This document shows positions 24,526-34,526 of a stretch of 64,000 bases of DNA, one piece after another (position 1 is the stretch's first letter; each line of letters begins with the position of its first letter). The notes beneath the pieces were generated by a model that was given only the letters and a program-made list of their open reading frames with translations, was not told the origin of the DNA and ran no database searches. This DNA comes from JBCCGR01 sp039029195 (GTDB lineage: Bacteria > Pseudomonadota > Alphaproteobacteria > Rhizobiales > Rhizobiaceae), in NCBI GenBank assembly GCA_039029195.1, contig JBCCGR010000005.1, forward strand, positions 62,001 through 126,000. The letters run 5' to 3'. Position numbers and translations under genes: made by a program.

Positions 24526-25739
24526 GCGACAAAACCATCCTCATCATCGGCACCTACGACACCAAGGATGACGAACTCTCGTTCCTCCGCCAGTGCATTC
24601 GTGGAGCTGGAGGCGAGGTTCTCACCATGGATGTGAGCGTCCTGGGCGACCCGGCGTCTCCCACCGATTTCTCAAAGCACGACGCCGCCGAAGAAGCCGG
24701 AAGTTCGATTGAAGAAGCGTCCTCGTCGGGGGATGAAAACGTGGCCATGCAGATTATGGCACGTGGCGCGTCCGCTCTCGCCGCACGGCTTTATCGGGAA
24801 GGCCATTTCGACGGTGTTATCATTCTGGGCGGTTCGATGGGCACTGACCTGGCCCTTGATGTGTGTGGTGCCCTTCCCCTTGGCGTACCGAAATACATCG
24901 TCTCAACCGTTTCCTTTTCCCCGCTTCTGCCGCCCGAACGGATTGCAGCCGATGTTCAGATGATCCTGTGGGCTGGCGGATTGTATGGGCTAAACTCGAT
25001 CTGCAAATCCTCGCTGAGCCAGGCTGCTGGCGCCGTTTTGGGTGCAGCAAGAACAGTAACGCCCACCGGCAAGGACCCAGTGATAGGCGTTACAAGTCTG
25101 GGCACATCAGCCCTGAAATATATTGTTCGCCTGAAGCCGGAGCTCGAGAAACGCGGCTACGAAGTTGCGGTATTTCATGCCACTGGCATGGGTGGCCGGG
25201 CATTCGAATCACTGGCGGCGCAGGGAAAGTTTGCCTGTGTGTTTGATTTCTGCACACAGGAGCTCGGCAATCATGTTCATGGATCAAACATTTCAGCTGG
25301 CCCGGATCGGCTCACTGCCGCAGGACTGAACGGGACACCACAGATAGTGGCGCCAGGATGCTATGATCTTGTCGACATTCCCGAATGGCAGCCACTGCCG
25401 GACAAATGGAAGGACCATCTTTACCACGCGCACAATCGCCTGATTGGCTCCGTGGTTCTAAACGAAGAAGAACGCGAAGAGGTTGCGCGAGCTCACGCCA
25501 CACAATTGGCGACCGCAAAAGGTAAAACAGCGTTCATTCTTCCAAACAAAGGATGTGGCGAGTGGGACCGGGAGTGCGCCGACCTCCACGATGCTGCGGG
25601 CCTAGATGCTTTCTGCAATGCGTTCCGGCAGCACTGTCCGGAGAACATCGAATTTCACGATCTCGACGCACACATCAATGATGATGCATTTGTCGATCTG
25701 GCTCTGGATATTTTCGACGGTTGGATGGGCGAAGCCTGA
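24522..25739 (+). CDS. Tm-1-like ATP-binding (UPF0261) family protein
   Basis: 405 residues. It starts with IIGTYDTKDDELSFLRQCI, followed by GGSMGTDLALDV, IGVTSLGTSALKYI and the conserved FHATGMGGRAFESL; these mark the UPF0261 family, the N-terminal ATP-binding half of tomato Tm-1. In bacteria the domain is usually paired with a TIM-barrel (phosphoenolpyruvate-hydrolase-like) gene, which is absent here. It is last in the iclR-HAD-aminotransferase-ALDH operon. Its chemical role in carboxylate catabolism is unknown, making it the main uncharacterised part of this pathway. Confidence 0.9.
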   Translation: MSDKTILIIGTYDTKDDELSFLRQCIRGAGGEVLTMDVSVLGDPASPTDFSKHDAAEEAGSSIEEASSSGDENVAMQIMARGASALAARLYREGHFDGVIILGGSMGTDLALDVCGALPLGVPKYIVSTVSFSPLLPPERIAADVQMILWAGGLYGLNSICKSSLSQAAGAVLGAARTVTPTGKDPVIGVTSLGTSALKYIVRLKPELEKRGYEVAVFHATGMGGRAFESLAAQGKFACVFDFCTQELGNHVHGSNISAGPDRLTAAGLNGTPQIVAPGCYDLVDIPEWQPLPDKWKDHLYHAHNRLIGSVVLNEEEREEVARAHATQLATAKGKTAFILPNKGCGEWDRECADLHDAAGLDAFCNAFRQHCPENIEFHDLDAHINDDAFVDLALDIFDGWMGEA

Positions 25740-25742
25740 TCG

Positions 25743-28700
25743 TCAATATTCACGTTCAAAGAACAGGCCACCTTTGGATGACCCCTTTTCACCAAGTTCG
25801 CCGCGCGCTTTCAGGAACTTGTTGATATCAAAGTCGATCGTCACCTTGCCGGAACCCGACTTCGCGCCCTTGGCTGCACCAATTTTCACCCGGTCGGTGA
25901 CATACTTCTCTGCTTTGACAGTGACACCCGACTTGTCGTCGTTGGTGACATCCAGATTATCAACTCCGACACCCTTGCGCAGTTTTTCGACAAGCCCCGC
26001 GCCGCCCTTGCCGGACAGTGTCGAGACCGCACCGGCAAGCTGAGCCACCTGCAAAGCCGACAGGCTGGACAGCGACTTTCCAAAAACGAAGCGTGCAACC
26101 ACCTCATCTTGCGGCAGGGTTGGATTGGAAGTGAACGTAATCTTGGGGCTCGATGCCCGCCCGCCCACATTGATCGACACGGTCGCATCATCAACTTGAG
26201 AGGACGCAACGAAATCCAGCGTCGGATCAAGAGAGCCGGAAAATCCGATATTGCCCCGGTTAAAGTCCAACCGTCGCGTGAGAATATCAAACTTTCCGGA
26301 AATCAGACGAAAACCACCAAGGGCCCGCGGTGCGCTCGCTGGCCCTTGAAGCGTGATCCTGCCACCCAGTTCGGCGTCCAAGCCCCTGCCCCGCACGAAA
26401 ATGCGACGCGGCGCATCGACGGTGAGGTTCAGTGTAGGGCCGCCTCCGCCCGATTGTTTCTTTTTCGGAGGAGAGAACTTTGCGGCCTGCGAACTGACTT
26501 TTTTCGAAGCATTTTTGTGCGACACACCCAGCAATGCCGCCGTCCCGCCGACGCTTTCAGGAATTGTGATGTTGGCTTCCGCAACATTGATCACACCGCC
26601 AATCTGCGGTGCGCCGGCAAGCTTACCAGTCACCTTCACATTGCCCCCAAAGTCGGCATCGACCACCGACCCGTCATTGTATTTCACACGGGAAAGCGCG
26701 ATATCGAGATCAGCCGGAAAACCAGTTGAAGGATTGGTTCCGATTGTTCCCTTGGCATTCAAGCTACCGCCTTTGGAGAAGTTTCCGGTTAGCGACGTGA
26801 CGGTCAGGGTATTTTGCCCAAGGGTTACCGCCGCCTTCAAATCATTGATTGTGATGTTCGAACGCGTTTCCACAAATGTGCCATTGGCGTTCATGCGTCC
26901 TGAAATCTGTGGCGCAACTGCCGGACCATTCACTGCAATATCGACATCGGCTCCGCCAGTCAGACGCAAGCCATTTTGCGCGAGTTGCCGCTCCACAAGC
27001 GAAAACGGGACCTTACCGGCAACTTTCAAACCGAGTGACACAGGGCTGAGCGCAACACTGCCGTTGACGGCCAGATTGAGGCCGCCCCCCCCCGTGATCT
27101 GTGTGGTGTTGAGGGAAACCCGATTTGAGGCATAACGACCCCGGGATGCCACGGCCAACGGCGGTATTCCCGCCGACTTCAAAGCCCCGGCTGATGCTCC
27201 GCTAATTGCCAGCTCGAAGCCAACCGCAGGATCGCTGGCAGAACCCGAAACTGCGACCCTGCCCCGAGCACGTCCCGCCAATCCTGGGTTTCCGATGATC
27301 GGGTTCAAGGCGCCGAGGTTGATACCAGCGAGTTGAACTCCAAGATTGAGGTCGTTGCCCGCGCGTCCCGACACAACGGCCTGGCCACCTGCGACATTCA
27401 ATCTGGTCGGTTCGATGGCAACGCTTCCATTTCTGATCGTCAGATCGCTCTTTCCTGCAAGAGCGACATTCAATCCCCGATACGCTCCCTTGAGACGATC
27501 AAGCAACACACGATAGCCGCCATCGGACACAGGCGCCGCGCGCCCGGCAACACTGACAGGCGCGCCGTCTACGGTGGCTGCGACATCAAAGATGGTTCGA
27601 TTGCCGGACTGTTTGGCCTCCGCGTTCAGGCCAGTGACCGAGACACCCACACCGGTGATTGAGGTCGTTCGTACTGTGCCATTGATGGCGGGCGTCGTAA
27701 GTGCATCCCGCACCGTTGCCGCGATTGCCGCCGCTGGCACTCCGATGTTCTGGTATCGGAAATTCCCAAGATCCGCTTTGACATTAACGTCGAGCGTTTT
27801 GTCCCGCTCGATCAGATCGAGTGTGCCGCTGAGCGTACCCGCCAAGCCCTCTTGCAACAGCAATGGTCCAAGCGCGGCAAAATCAGCAACCTGAATGGTG
27901 AACTTGCCGCTTGGAATGTTGTTCGAACTCAACCGGGCCGTGCCATCAAGCCGTGCACCCGCTGCCTCAAAGCGCAGCCGCTCCAGATTGGTATTACCAT
28001 CAGCCGAACTCACAAGGTTCGCGGACAGGGTGAGCGGTGCACCGGAAAACTGGGCAGAGGCGGAAACAGTACCAGACGGCGAACGGGAAGAAGCGTGCCC
28101 GGAGGCCGCCACCTTCAAATCTTCCAGCGGTTTGCCCTGAAGTTCAATATTCTCACCATTGAGCGTCAAATCCACCTTGGGTGCGTGGGCAAAACCATCT
28201 GCGGTGGCTGAGAATGCCAGACCACCGCTGATTTGAGGTGAAATCGCAGACAGTGCGGAAAATGTTCCAGCGATGTTTGCTGATATCTGATCCTTGACCA
28301 GGGCGAGGTCGCCACTGGCTGTCAGGTTTTGTGAGCTGACGGACAGATCGGACAGTCGCAGACCGGATTGCGGATCATTCTGAAGTGAGCCGCGCACCCT
28401 CAACATGCCGTCGCCCAATGGTTTCAAAGAAGCGATATGAGGGCCCGCGCGAACCGCAAGTTCTGTGCCGAGATTAGCGAAGCCTGTCGCCGTGTCGTAG
28501 GTTCCAGCCAGCGCCAAACCCAGCACAGGATTTTGCAGGCGCATATCGCGAACCGAAAGAATGCCGCTCTCAAACTGTCCAGCCGTTTCCAGCCGCATGC
28601 GACCGGCAACGAGACCAGCAAGAGCTGGATCAGTGGCAGCGCTTTGCAGAACAGACAGCCTTGCGGCGTAGTCGAATGCCTGATTGGTCAAATCGATGGC

Positions 28701-29918
28701 TGTAGCATCAAGCTTTAGGGCAATTCCATCCAGCTTCGCGCCTGCAGCATCAATGTGATCAAAAGCGCCGGTAATGCTCGCCCGCGCGCCAGTCCACGGG
28801 CCGTCAATCTCGGCAGTGACGCGTGACGCACCAAGGCGAGCCTGGCCAAAATCGAACTCCACCCCGTTGCGTTTGCCTAGATCAATACCGATCCTCAATT
28901 CTTCCAATGATTCATTGGGTACAATCCGCCCTGTCGCCTGAATGTTTGAAGAATAGGACGTCACGCGCGCGGTTTTGATTTCCAATCCACCTGACACGCG
29001 CTTCATAAGATCAAGGGCGATTTCGGTATCGCCCGCGAACAATGCAGCAGCACCGTAGGGCATGATCGGAGCAAGTTTGCCGTTCAGGCTCGCCCGGATG
29101 GCCATATCCCGATTGATCAGATCAACGCTTGCCGTTCCCCCCACGGTTTTTTTGCCATCAAGAACAAGCGCAAGTTGACCGGACCAATCACTCAACGGAC
29201 CGCTTCCGATAACCGAAAAATCGAGTGCCGGTTCGCCCGCAATTCCTGCAAGTTTTGCAAGCAGACTGCCTTTGGGCCAGGAGAGTTCCGCATCGAGTTC
29301 AAGCTGGTCATTCGCGGGGTTAAACGCCGACTTCGCAACAAGTGCACCGCCGCTGTTTTGCGTCTTAACGCTCAGATCAACCAGCAAACGCACAGGCTCG
29401 GACAGAATTTCCACGCGCCCGGAAAGGGTCAACCGATCCGAAATTCCCGTAATGGATCTGTCTATGTCGATCACAGGCACGTCGATCGACTGCACCAGCA
29501 CATCAACAGGCAGCGATGGCAATCCAATTTTGACCGGTTCGTTTGACGTGGATTGTACTGCGTCACCGGGCTGGGGAGCGCGCTGTACGATGACCGACCC
29601 GACCCCTACCCTGTCGGCCTGAAACCGGCCGCTCAACAGAGCTGACGGCGACCAATCGAGGGAGATGTCGCGTATTTCAACATACGGCCCCTTGGCATCG
29701 CTGAGCGTAACCCGCTCAAGACGAAGCTCGCCGCTCCAGATGCCATCCAGACGACCAAAGTCAATGCGATTTTCAGGTGTAGACGCAAAGTAGCTTACTG
29801 TTCGCGCAAGGGCTGATCGTCCAGGTGAGACAAGCGTCATCGCTGCGACAAGAACCGGCATGGCAACCAGCAATATCGCCAACCCAATCAGCAATGACTT
29901 CCACGAAACGAACCGCAT
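25743..29918 (-). CDS. tamB: Translocation and assembly module subunit TamB
   Basis: 1391 residues. A single N-terminal membrane anchor (LIGLAILLVAMPVLVAAM) holds a very long beta-rich, low-complexity periplasmic part built of repeated two-strand units, ending in the TamB (DUF490) C-terminal domain (GGRITLQGPASAPRALGGF, FDILTRRLDFNRGNIGF, LPQDEVVARFVFGKSL, and the C-terminal FFEREY). TamB is an AsmA-like bridge from inner to outer membrane, acting with TamA in beta-barrel/autotransporter assembly and proposed to carry phospholipid. It lies 196 bases after tamA on the same strand, so the pair is probably one transcription unit. Confidence 0.95.
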   Translation of the reverse strand: MRFVSWKSLLIGLAILLVAMPVLVAAMTLVSPGRSALARTVSYFASTPENRIDFGRLDGIWSGELRLERVTLSDAKGPYVEIRDISLDWSPSALLSGRFQADRVGVGSVIVQRAPQPGDAVQSTSNEPVKIGLPSLPVDVLVQSIDVPVIDIDRSITGISDRLTLSGRVEILSEPVRLLVDLSVKTQNSGGALVAKSAFNPANDQLELDAELSWPKGSLLAKLAGIAGEPALDFSVIGSGPLSDWSGQLALVLDGKKTVGGTASVDLINRDMAIRASLNGKLAPIMPYGAAALFAGDTEIALDLMKRVSGGLEIKTARVTSYSSNIQATGRIVPNESLEELRIGIDLGKRNGVEFDFGQARLGASRVTAEIDGPWTGARASITGAFDHIDAAGAKLDGIALKLDATAIDLTNQAFDYAARLSVLQSAATDPALAGLVAGRMRLETAGQFESGILSVRDMRLQNPVLGLALAGTYDTATGFANLGTELAVRAGPHIASLKPLGDGMLRVRGSLQNDPQSGLRLSDLSVSSQNLTASGDLALVKDQISANIAGTFSALSAISPQISGGLAFSATADGFAHAPKVDLTLNGENIELQGKPLEDLKVAASGHASSRSPSGTVSASAQFSGAPLTLSANLVSSADGNTNLERLRFEAAGARLDGTARLSSNNIPSGKFTIQVADFAALGPLLLQEGLAGTLSGTLDLIERDKTLDVNVKADLGNFRYQNIGVPAAAIAATVRDALTTPAINGTVRTTSITGVGVSVTGLNAEAKQSGNRTIFDVAATVDGAPVSVAGRAAPVSDGGYRVLLDRLKGAYRGLNVALAGKSDLTIRNGSVAIEPTRLNVAGGQAVVSGRAGNDLNLGVQLAGINLGALNPIIGNPGLAGRARGRVAVSGSASDPAVGFELAISGASAGALKSAGIPPLAVASRGRYASNRVSLNTTQITGGGGLNLAVNGSVALSPVSLGLKVAGKVPFSLVERQLAQNGLRLTGGADVDIAVNGPAVAPQISGRMNANGTFVETRSNITINDLKAAVTLGQNTLTVTSLTGNFSKGGSLNAKGTIGTNPSTGFPADLDIALSRVKYNDGSVVDADFGGNVKVTGKLAGAPQIGGVINVAEANITIPESVGGTAALLGVSHKNASKKVSSQAAKFSPPKKKQSGGGGPTLNLTVDAPRRIFVRGRGLDAELGGRITLQGPASAPRALGGFRLISGKFDILTRRLDFNRGNIGFSGSLDPTLDFVASSQVDDATVSINVGGRASSPKITFTSNPTLPQDEVVARFVFGKSLSSLSALQVAQLAGAVSTLSGKGGAGLVEKLRKGVGVDNLDVTNDDKSGVTVKAEKYVTDRVKIGAAKGAKSGSGKVTIDFDINKFLKARGELGEKGSSKGGLFFEREY

Positions 29919-30114
29919 AGCGGCTGAGTCTAGACTGATTTGTGGCGCGAGCCTATTGCAGAAAACGGCAAGCCGTATGCCAAAGGATAATCGTTTGAAA
30001 ACAGAGCGCTAGAGCCTTGATGTTCAACAATCAATTCACCGTATGAGGTGAAATGCGTCCAAATTGCGCGTCGTAACGGCGTTTGTCAGCCGCACACAAG
30101 TAAAAGGCGCAGGC

Positions 30115-31992
30115 TCAGAATGATTGGCCAATGCCTGCATAAATTCCAAATCGGGAATCATTGGGTCGCCGATTGAGCGGTACACCCACATCAAGCCGCA
30201 ATGGGCCCACCGGTGTCGCGTAACGTAATCCCAGACCCGCACCAAAGCGCCAGGTGCCGGTGCCAGGCAGTATGTCGTTGGAAACGGTGCCGGCATCAAA
30301 GAACGGCACAAACGAGAGTGATTCCGTCACGCCAATACGCGCTTCAAGTGATGCTTCGGCAAAGGAAAGGCCGCCTGTTGGCCGACCGGCAGCTGTTTGC
30401 GGGCCAACGGCCTGGAAATCGAACCCACGCACGGAACCACCACCGCCACCGTAAAACCTTCGGTCCGCCGGAACATCGCTGAGACGCGGCGCGAAGATTG
30501 AACCGCCTGAAAGGCGGGCTGCCAATACAAACCGCTCACTCTTGCCGAGCGCCTTATAGGTTGCCGCACTTCCACGCACGGTGCCGAACGCCACGCCAGT
30601 GAATGCATCATAAGCCGGTTCGCCAAACGCAGTCAGATGGAATCCGCGTTTTGGATCAAGCTTATTGTCCCGTGTGTCGTAGGCAAGTCGCACTGGTGCC
30701 GCGAGGAGCAAATGTTGCTCCCGTCCAAAGACATCCGTCTGCTCGGAGAGGTCGACAATTGCCCCAACCGAACCGGATGTGGTTTTTGAAAATTCCTTTG
30801 AAACACCAACTTCGGTCGTAAACCAAAAGCGATCGAAGGCATCCGGGCGTTCATGCCCCACTTTGATGCTCGAATCGAAGCGCGTGGTTGGGCCGAATGC
30901 GCCGGGCTTGGCGAAGAAAAAACTCAGGCTGTAGTCGACTTCGTCGATGTCCGTGGTGCTGCCAAGCCTCCCGACATTGGCTTCAACACGAAACTTCTCA
31001 CCTCCACCAAAAAGGTTCCGGTGAGCCCAGTAAGCCTCAATTCCAAATGCTTCCTCGTTCGACCAGCTAACACCACCACCAATGACGCGAAGCTTGCGTT
31101 CCTCAAGCTGGATAATCACATCGACAGTGCCATCCGGGTTGAGTGTCTCTGCAACATCAACATTGATGGAAGAAAACACCTCCAGTTTTGCCAGGCGCTC
31201 ACGAACTTCGTCCAGAACCGCGGGATCATACGCTGCGCCCTCGGGCACCGCTGCCTGAGCAAGCACCACCTCTTCCCGCATCGATTCCCGACCGGTGACC
31301 CGCACACGGCCAAATCGCGCCATTGGTCCGGCGTTGAATGATAAAACGATATCGAGGTGATTGTTGTCGTGGTCTGCAACAATGTCCCGGTTTGTCACCT
31401 TCGCAAGCGGGTGGCCTTTGGCTCGCCAGTCTCTGCGAATCCGTGTTTCGGCAGCAAGAACCGCACTTGATCCGGCATTTCCGCCAGGAACCAATCCGTA
31501 ATCGGATGGGTCGACATCAACGTCAGAATCAACTCGGATCGTGCCGATCCTGAATTCTGGACCGGGCGTGACGACAATTTTCACACTCGGCTTTCTGCCG
31601 TCTGAGCTTTGCAGATTGGTCACAATTGCGTCCAGCGGCTGGCCATCAATGGTGATGTCCACTGTCCCGCCAAACCGAGCTTTTTCGTAGAGCGCAGCGA
31701 CCAGCGCAGCACGATCGGAACTTGCCCGGGCAATCAATCCATCATAGCCCGAAACCACCTCATCTGCCTTTTGAATGAGGATCGAGTTTTCTTCCAGAAA
31801 AGGTTTCAGATCAGCGTCACCAATGACGCTTAGTTCAGGCGTATACGCCAAAGGATCAGGAACATTCTGGATGTTCTTGGCTTCCTTCTTGCCAAACAGA
31901 TCAAGCCCAAAAAGCGCATAGGAAGGCGTTGCCGCAACGCAAAGCGAAACAGCCAAAAGGGTCGCAGGCACGATGCGGCGTGCAAACGTCAA
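30115..31992 (-). CDS. tamA: Autotransporter assembly complex protein TamA (Omp85/BamA family)
   Basis: 625 residues. It has a signal peptide (IVPATLLAVSLCVAATPSYA), then POTRA-type domains at about 90-290 (FRIGTIRVDSDVDVDPSDYG, ARFGRVRVTGRESM), and a C-terminal 16-strand barrel with LAYDTRDNKLDPKRGFHLTA, RFYGGGGGSVRGFDFQAVGP (the VRGF/Y lock motif) and a C-terminal phenylalanine. It inserts outer-membrane beta-barrels together with TamB. The gene is divergent from nadK, with a palindrome in the intergenic region. Confidence 0.95.
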   Translation of the reverse strand: MTFARRIVPATLLAVSLCVAATPSYALFGLDLFGKKEAKNIQNVPDPLAYTPELSVIGDADLKPFLEENSILIQKADEVVSGYDGLIARASSDRAALVAALYEKARFGGTVDITIDGQPLDAIVTNLQSSDGRKPSVKIVVTPGPEFRIGTIRVDSDVDVDPSDYGLVPGGNAGSSAVLAAETRIRRDWRAKGHPLAKVTNRDIVADHDNNHLDIVLSFNAGPMARFGRVRVTGRESMREEVVLAQAAVPEGAAYDPAVLDEVRERLAKLEVFSSINVDVAETLNPDGTVDVIIQLEERKLRVIGGGVSWSNEEAFGIEAYWAHRNLFGGGEKFRVEANVGRLGSTTDIDEVDYSLSFFFAKPGAFGPTTRFDSSIKVGHERPDAFDRFWFTTEVGVSKEFSKTTSGSVGAIVDLSEQTDVFGREQHLLLAAPVRLAYDTRDNKLDPKRGFHLTAFGEPAYDAFTGVAFGTVRGSAATYKALGKSERFVLAARLSGGSIFAPRLSDVPADRRFYGGGGGSVRGFDFQAVGPQTAAGRPTGGLSFAEASLEARIGVTESLSFVPFFDAGTVSNDILPGTGTWRFGAGLGLRYATPVGPLRLDVGVPLNRRPNDSRFGIYAGIGQSF

Positions 31993-32052
31993 TTGCTTTC
32001 CCCACTCACGCAGTACAAATTCGGGGCTCCTGAACCTTTAAATCATTGTTTG

Positions 32053-32070
32053 GGTTACCAGAGGGTAACC
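32053..32070. promoter_or_regulatory. Palindrome in the tamA/nadK divergent region
   Basis: GGTTACC-AGAG-GGTAACC is a perfect seven-base-arm inverted repeat about 60 bases from the tamA start. It could be an operator; no cognate regulator gene is adjacent. Confidence 0.35.
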
Positions 32071-32248
32071 AGCTTCGTGAAGAGCCTTGCTCCACAAATA
32101 TGCGTTCGTCGGCTCGTTCCCCCTCATTTTACTGCAAAACCGGTTGGCTGACCGTAGCATATATGCAAACTGGCAGGCGAAACGACGGTGACAACCTCAT
32201 GAGACAAAAGCCGCATCGGGCTGAGATGACAAGGTTTCTTTGATCACA

Positions 32249-33022
32249 ATGCCTTTTGAAGCCAGATCTCTTTCGTTTTTGTCTAGCGATGTACCGGACG
32301 CCCGGGAAGCAACAGACCGTCTTCGCTCTTTGTACGACCACGTGGAGCCGGACCAAGCCGATATCATCATTGCTTTGGGCGGAGACGGTTTCATGCTCCA
32401 GACCCAGCTCGATTATATGAACTCCGGCAAGCCGATTTTCGGGATGAACAAAGGCACAATCGGCTTTTTGATGAATGAGTATCGCGAGGATGGTTTGCCA
32501 GAGAGGCTGGAAGGTGCGCAGCAATCGATCATCCATCCCTTGAAGATGACCGCCACAGACACTGACGGCAACATTCACACGGCACTGGCGGTCAATGAGG
32601 TATCGACCTTTCGCCAATCTCACCAGGCGGCCAAGCTCCGCATCTTGATTGATGGTCAGCCGCGAATGAATGAGCTCGTTTGCGACGGGGCCATGGTGGC
32701 GACACCGCAGGGATCCACTGCCTACAACTTGTCGGCTCATGGACCAATCCTGCCGCTCAACGCGCCTTTGCTGGCGCTGACACCGGTGAGCCCGTTCCGC
32801 CCGCGAAACTGGCGCGGTGCCTTGTTACCGAACACAGTGTCCGTGCAGATTGATGTGCTTGAGCCAAAAAAGAGGCCGGTCAACGCCGTGGCTGATCACA
32901 CGGAGATAAAATCGATCCTGTCCGTTACGATATGTGAAGATCGGGAGTCGACCGGACGACTGCTATTTGATCCGGAGCACCCCTGGGATGAACGGATCTT
33001 AAAAGAGCAGTTTCAGATTTAG
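32249..33022 (+). CDS. nadK: NAD kinase
   Basis: 257 residues from the ATG at 32249 (the reading frame also has a TTG three codons earlier). It phosphorylates NAD to NADP in the cytoplasm. The diphosphate-binding motif IIALGGDGFML is at 40-50, followed by FGMNKGTIGFL, ALAVNEVST, and the glycine-rich ATPQGSTAYNLSAHGPILP. The size and lack of an N-terminal extension match alphaproteobacterial NadK. The gene is 25 kb away from the NAD salvage pair and not linked to it. A two-hairpin repeat follows its stop. Confidence 0.95.
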   Translation: MPFEARSLSFLSSDVPDAREATDRLRSLYDHVEPDQADIIIALGGDGFMLQTQLDYMNSGKPIFGMNKGTIGFLMNEYREDGLPERLEGAQQSIIHPLKMTATDTDGNIHTALAVNEVSTFRQSHQAAKLRILIDGQPRMNELVCDGAMVATPQGSTAYNLSAHGPILPLNAPLLALTPVSPFRPRNWRGALLPNTVSVQIDVLEPKKRPVNAVADHTEIKSILSVTICEDRESTGRLLFDPEHPWDERILKEQFQI

Positions 33023-33059
33023 TGCGTTTCCGTTTTGCAAAGAAACTGACACTCACCTT

Positions 33060-33138
33060 CGTCATCCCGGTCTTTAGGACCGGGATCCAAAAAGCTGCTA
33101 AGAATCAATAGATTCCGGCCAAGAAGGCCGGAATGATG
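33060..33138. repeat. REP-like bipartite palindromic element after nadK
   Basis: Two hairpins, ATCCCGGTC-TTTAG-GACCGGGAT (33064-33086) and ATTCCGGCC-AAGAA-GGCCGGAAT (33112-33134), stand in inverted relation: the outer flanks read GTCATCCCGG and, on the other strand, CATCATTCCGG. This looks like an extragenic palindromic repeat unit. It lies between convergent nadK and the DUF2336 gene and may also terminate transcription. Confidence 0.7.
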
Positions 33139-33181
33139 GCAATCTAAGGCCAGTTTCAAGCCAAATAAAGAAGCCCGGTCT

Positions 33182-34321
33182 TTAAGCGACAGCCCGAATT
33201 TCTTTCACCCTCTGGCGTGCGGCTTCGCGATTGATCTCAGTCAGCAGGCGGTTGAGCATCAGCGTCACCGGCGAACTCATCTCATCTCCAAGCTTGTGAT
33301 AGCGGGTGACAATGCGATCCATCACGATTTTCGGCAAAAAACCTTCGTCGCAGGTGCTGTTGAAATAGGCTTCACGCCAACAGTCTACAGCGATCTCAAA
33401 CAGAGCAAACGCATCCTTGGGCAATTCTGTGCGATCATAGGCCGCGCGGAAGGCTGAGCGTCGACCGCTGACCAGAATGAACTGCACGCGCCGTTCCGGA
33501 AGACTGGAGAGGTTCGACAATGCCGATTTGAAAAAATCGATTTCACCCTGGCAAATTGAGCGAAGCAGAATTGCCGCCGTCAACTGCCCGCTTTCCCGCA
33601 GATGCTCCACATATCGGGAAACCTGATCTTCATTGAGCTGGCGGGCGATATCGACACTTGCCTTGTCGCAGGCCTCGGTGGCAGCGCGCTTGATGCGAAA
33701 CTCGCTGATCCAACCGGTCTTTGAAACAAGATCGGCAAGGCCTGTCGCCAGTTTTTGAACAAGCTGCTGACGCACCTCAACTGGCAGGAACGGGTAGTCG
33801 AGGAGTTCCCTGCGAAACGTACCGGAATCGCCGAACCGGCGCGCCAGCACCATCAGAGTGTGCCCGCGCAACGAAACCTCTTCGTTTCGCATCAGCGCAC
33901 GGCAGGCATCTTCATGCGCAGTATCCGCCAAGGCACTGGCAAGTGCGGGTGACAATGGTTGACGGCAGGCAATGGCGGTTTGGACAACCCGGTCGCCGGA
34001 AGAAATCAGTTCAATAAGTTCATGGTCAGCAATAAGCGGTGAGCGACAAAGCACCATCATTGCGATATCGGGAAGATCGCGTGCCAGTGCATTGATAATG
34101 TGCCGCGGCGCTTTCTCCGCCCCTCCCAGCACTTCCGCAAGCGCATAGCGAACACTCGGTGCCGGATCGTCCAGCAAAACCGTCATCGCGGCTTCCGCAT
34201 GATTGCGGTCAGTTTCCGGAAGTTCTGAGTGCAGGTAGGCGCGAGCGAGCGCGTTGGTTGCCAGGGCGCGTTCGGCCACTCCGGCATCTTCAACCCAGTT
34301 CAGATAGTTCTGAACAATCAT
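33182..34321 (-). CDS. DUF2336 domain-containing protein
   Basis: 379 residues from the ATG at 34321 (a TTG four codons upstream is less likely). It is almost wholly alpha-helical with HEAT-like repeats in the first half (ARAYLHSELPETDR, DPAPSVRYALAEVLGGAE, ALARDLPDIAMMVLCRSP). The recurrent RxALAExL/LARDxxxxV pattern is that of the alphaproteobacterial DUF2336 family. It has no signal peptide or membrane helix, so it is cytoplasmic. Role unknown. It is divergent from a CitE-like gene, with a CtrA-box-like sequence between. Confidence 0.85.
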   Translation of the reverse strand: MIVQNYLNWVEDAGVAERALATNALARAYLHSELPETDRNHAEAAMTVLLDDPAPSVRYALAEVLGGAEKAPRHIINALARDLPDIAMMVLCRSPLIADHELIELISSGDRVVQTAIACRQPLSPALASALADTAHEDACRALMRNEEVSLRGHTLMVLARRFGDSGTFRRELLDYPFLPVEVRQQLVQKLATGLADLVSKTGWISEFRIKRAATEACDKASVDIARQLNEDQVSRYVEHLRESGQLTAAILLRSICQGEIDFFKSALSNLSSLPERRVQFILVSGRRSAFRAAYDRTELPKDAFALFEIAVDCWREAYFNSTCDEGFLPKIVMDRIVTRYHKLGDEMSSPVTLMLNRLLTEINREAARQRVKEIRAVA

Positions 34322-34398
34322 GGTGATCCCCAACCTCGCCCCATCGACAGTCTGAAAGCGCCAGAACCTGCGTTGGAAGAACTATAGGAATGGAAGTG

Positions 34399-34414
34399 TT
34401 AACGGTTGGTTTAC
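34399..34414 (+). promoter_or_regulatory. Possible CtrA box
   Basis: TTAAC-N6-TTTAC differs by one base from the alphaproteobacterial CtrA consensus TTAAC-N6-TTAAC, and lies between the DUF2336 and CitE-like genes. The match could be chance. Confidence 0.25.
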
Positions 34415-34526
34415 CATGTTGATGAGCCAGCCTCCTTCAACGAAGCTTGCTCAGACACTGGCAGCAAATTATGAAATCCCCACGCAATTTGGTCAGAAAT
34501 ACAACAATGTATGGAATGGTGCGGGC

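Noticed and set aside
26353..27135. 260-codon open frame antisense to tamB
   Set aside because: TamB is clear on the other strand; the frame arises from its biased codon use.
30036..30311. 91-codon minus-strand frame at the 3' end of tamA
   Set aside because: Overlaps the TamA barrel in a shifted frame; no domain.
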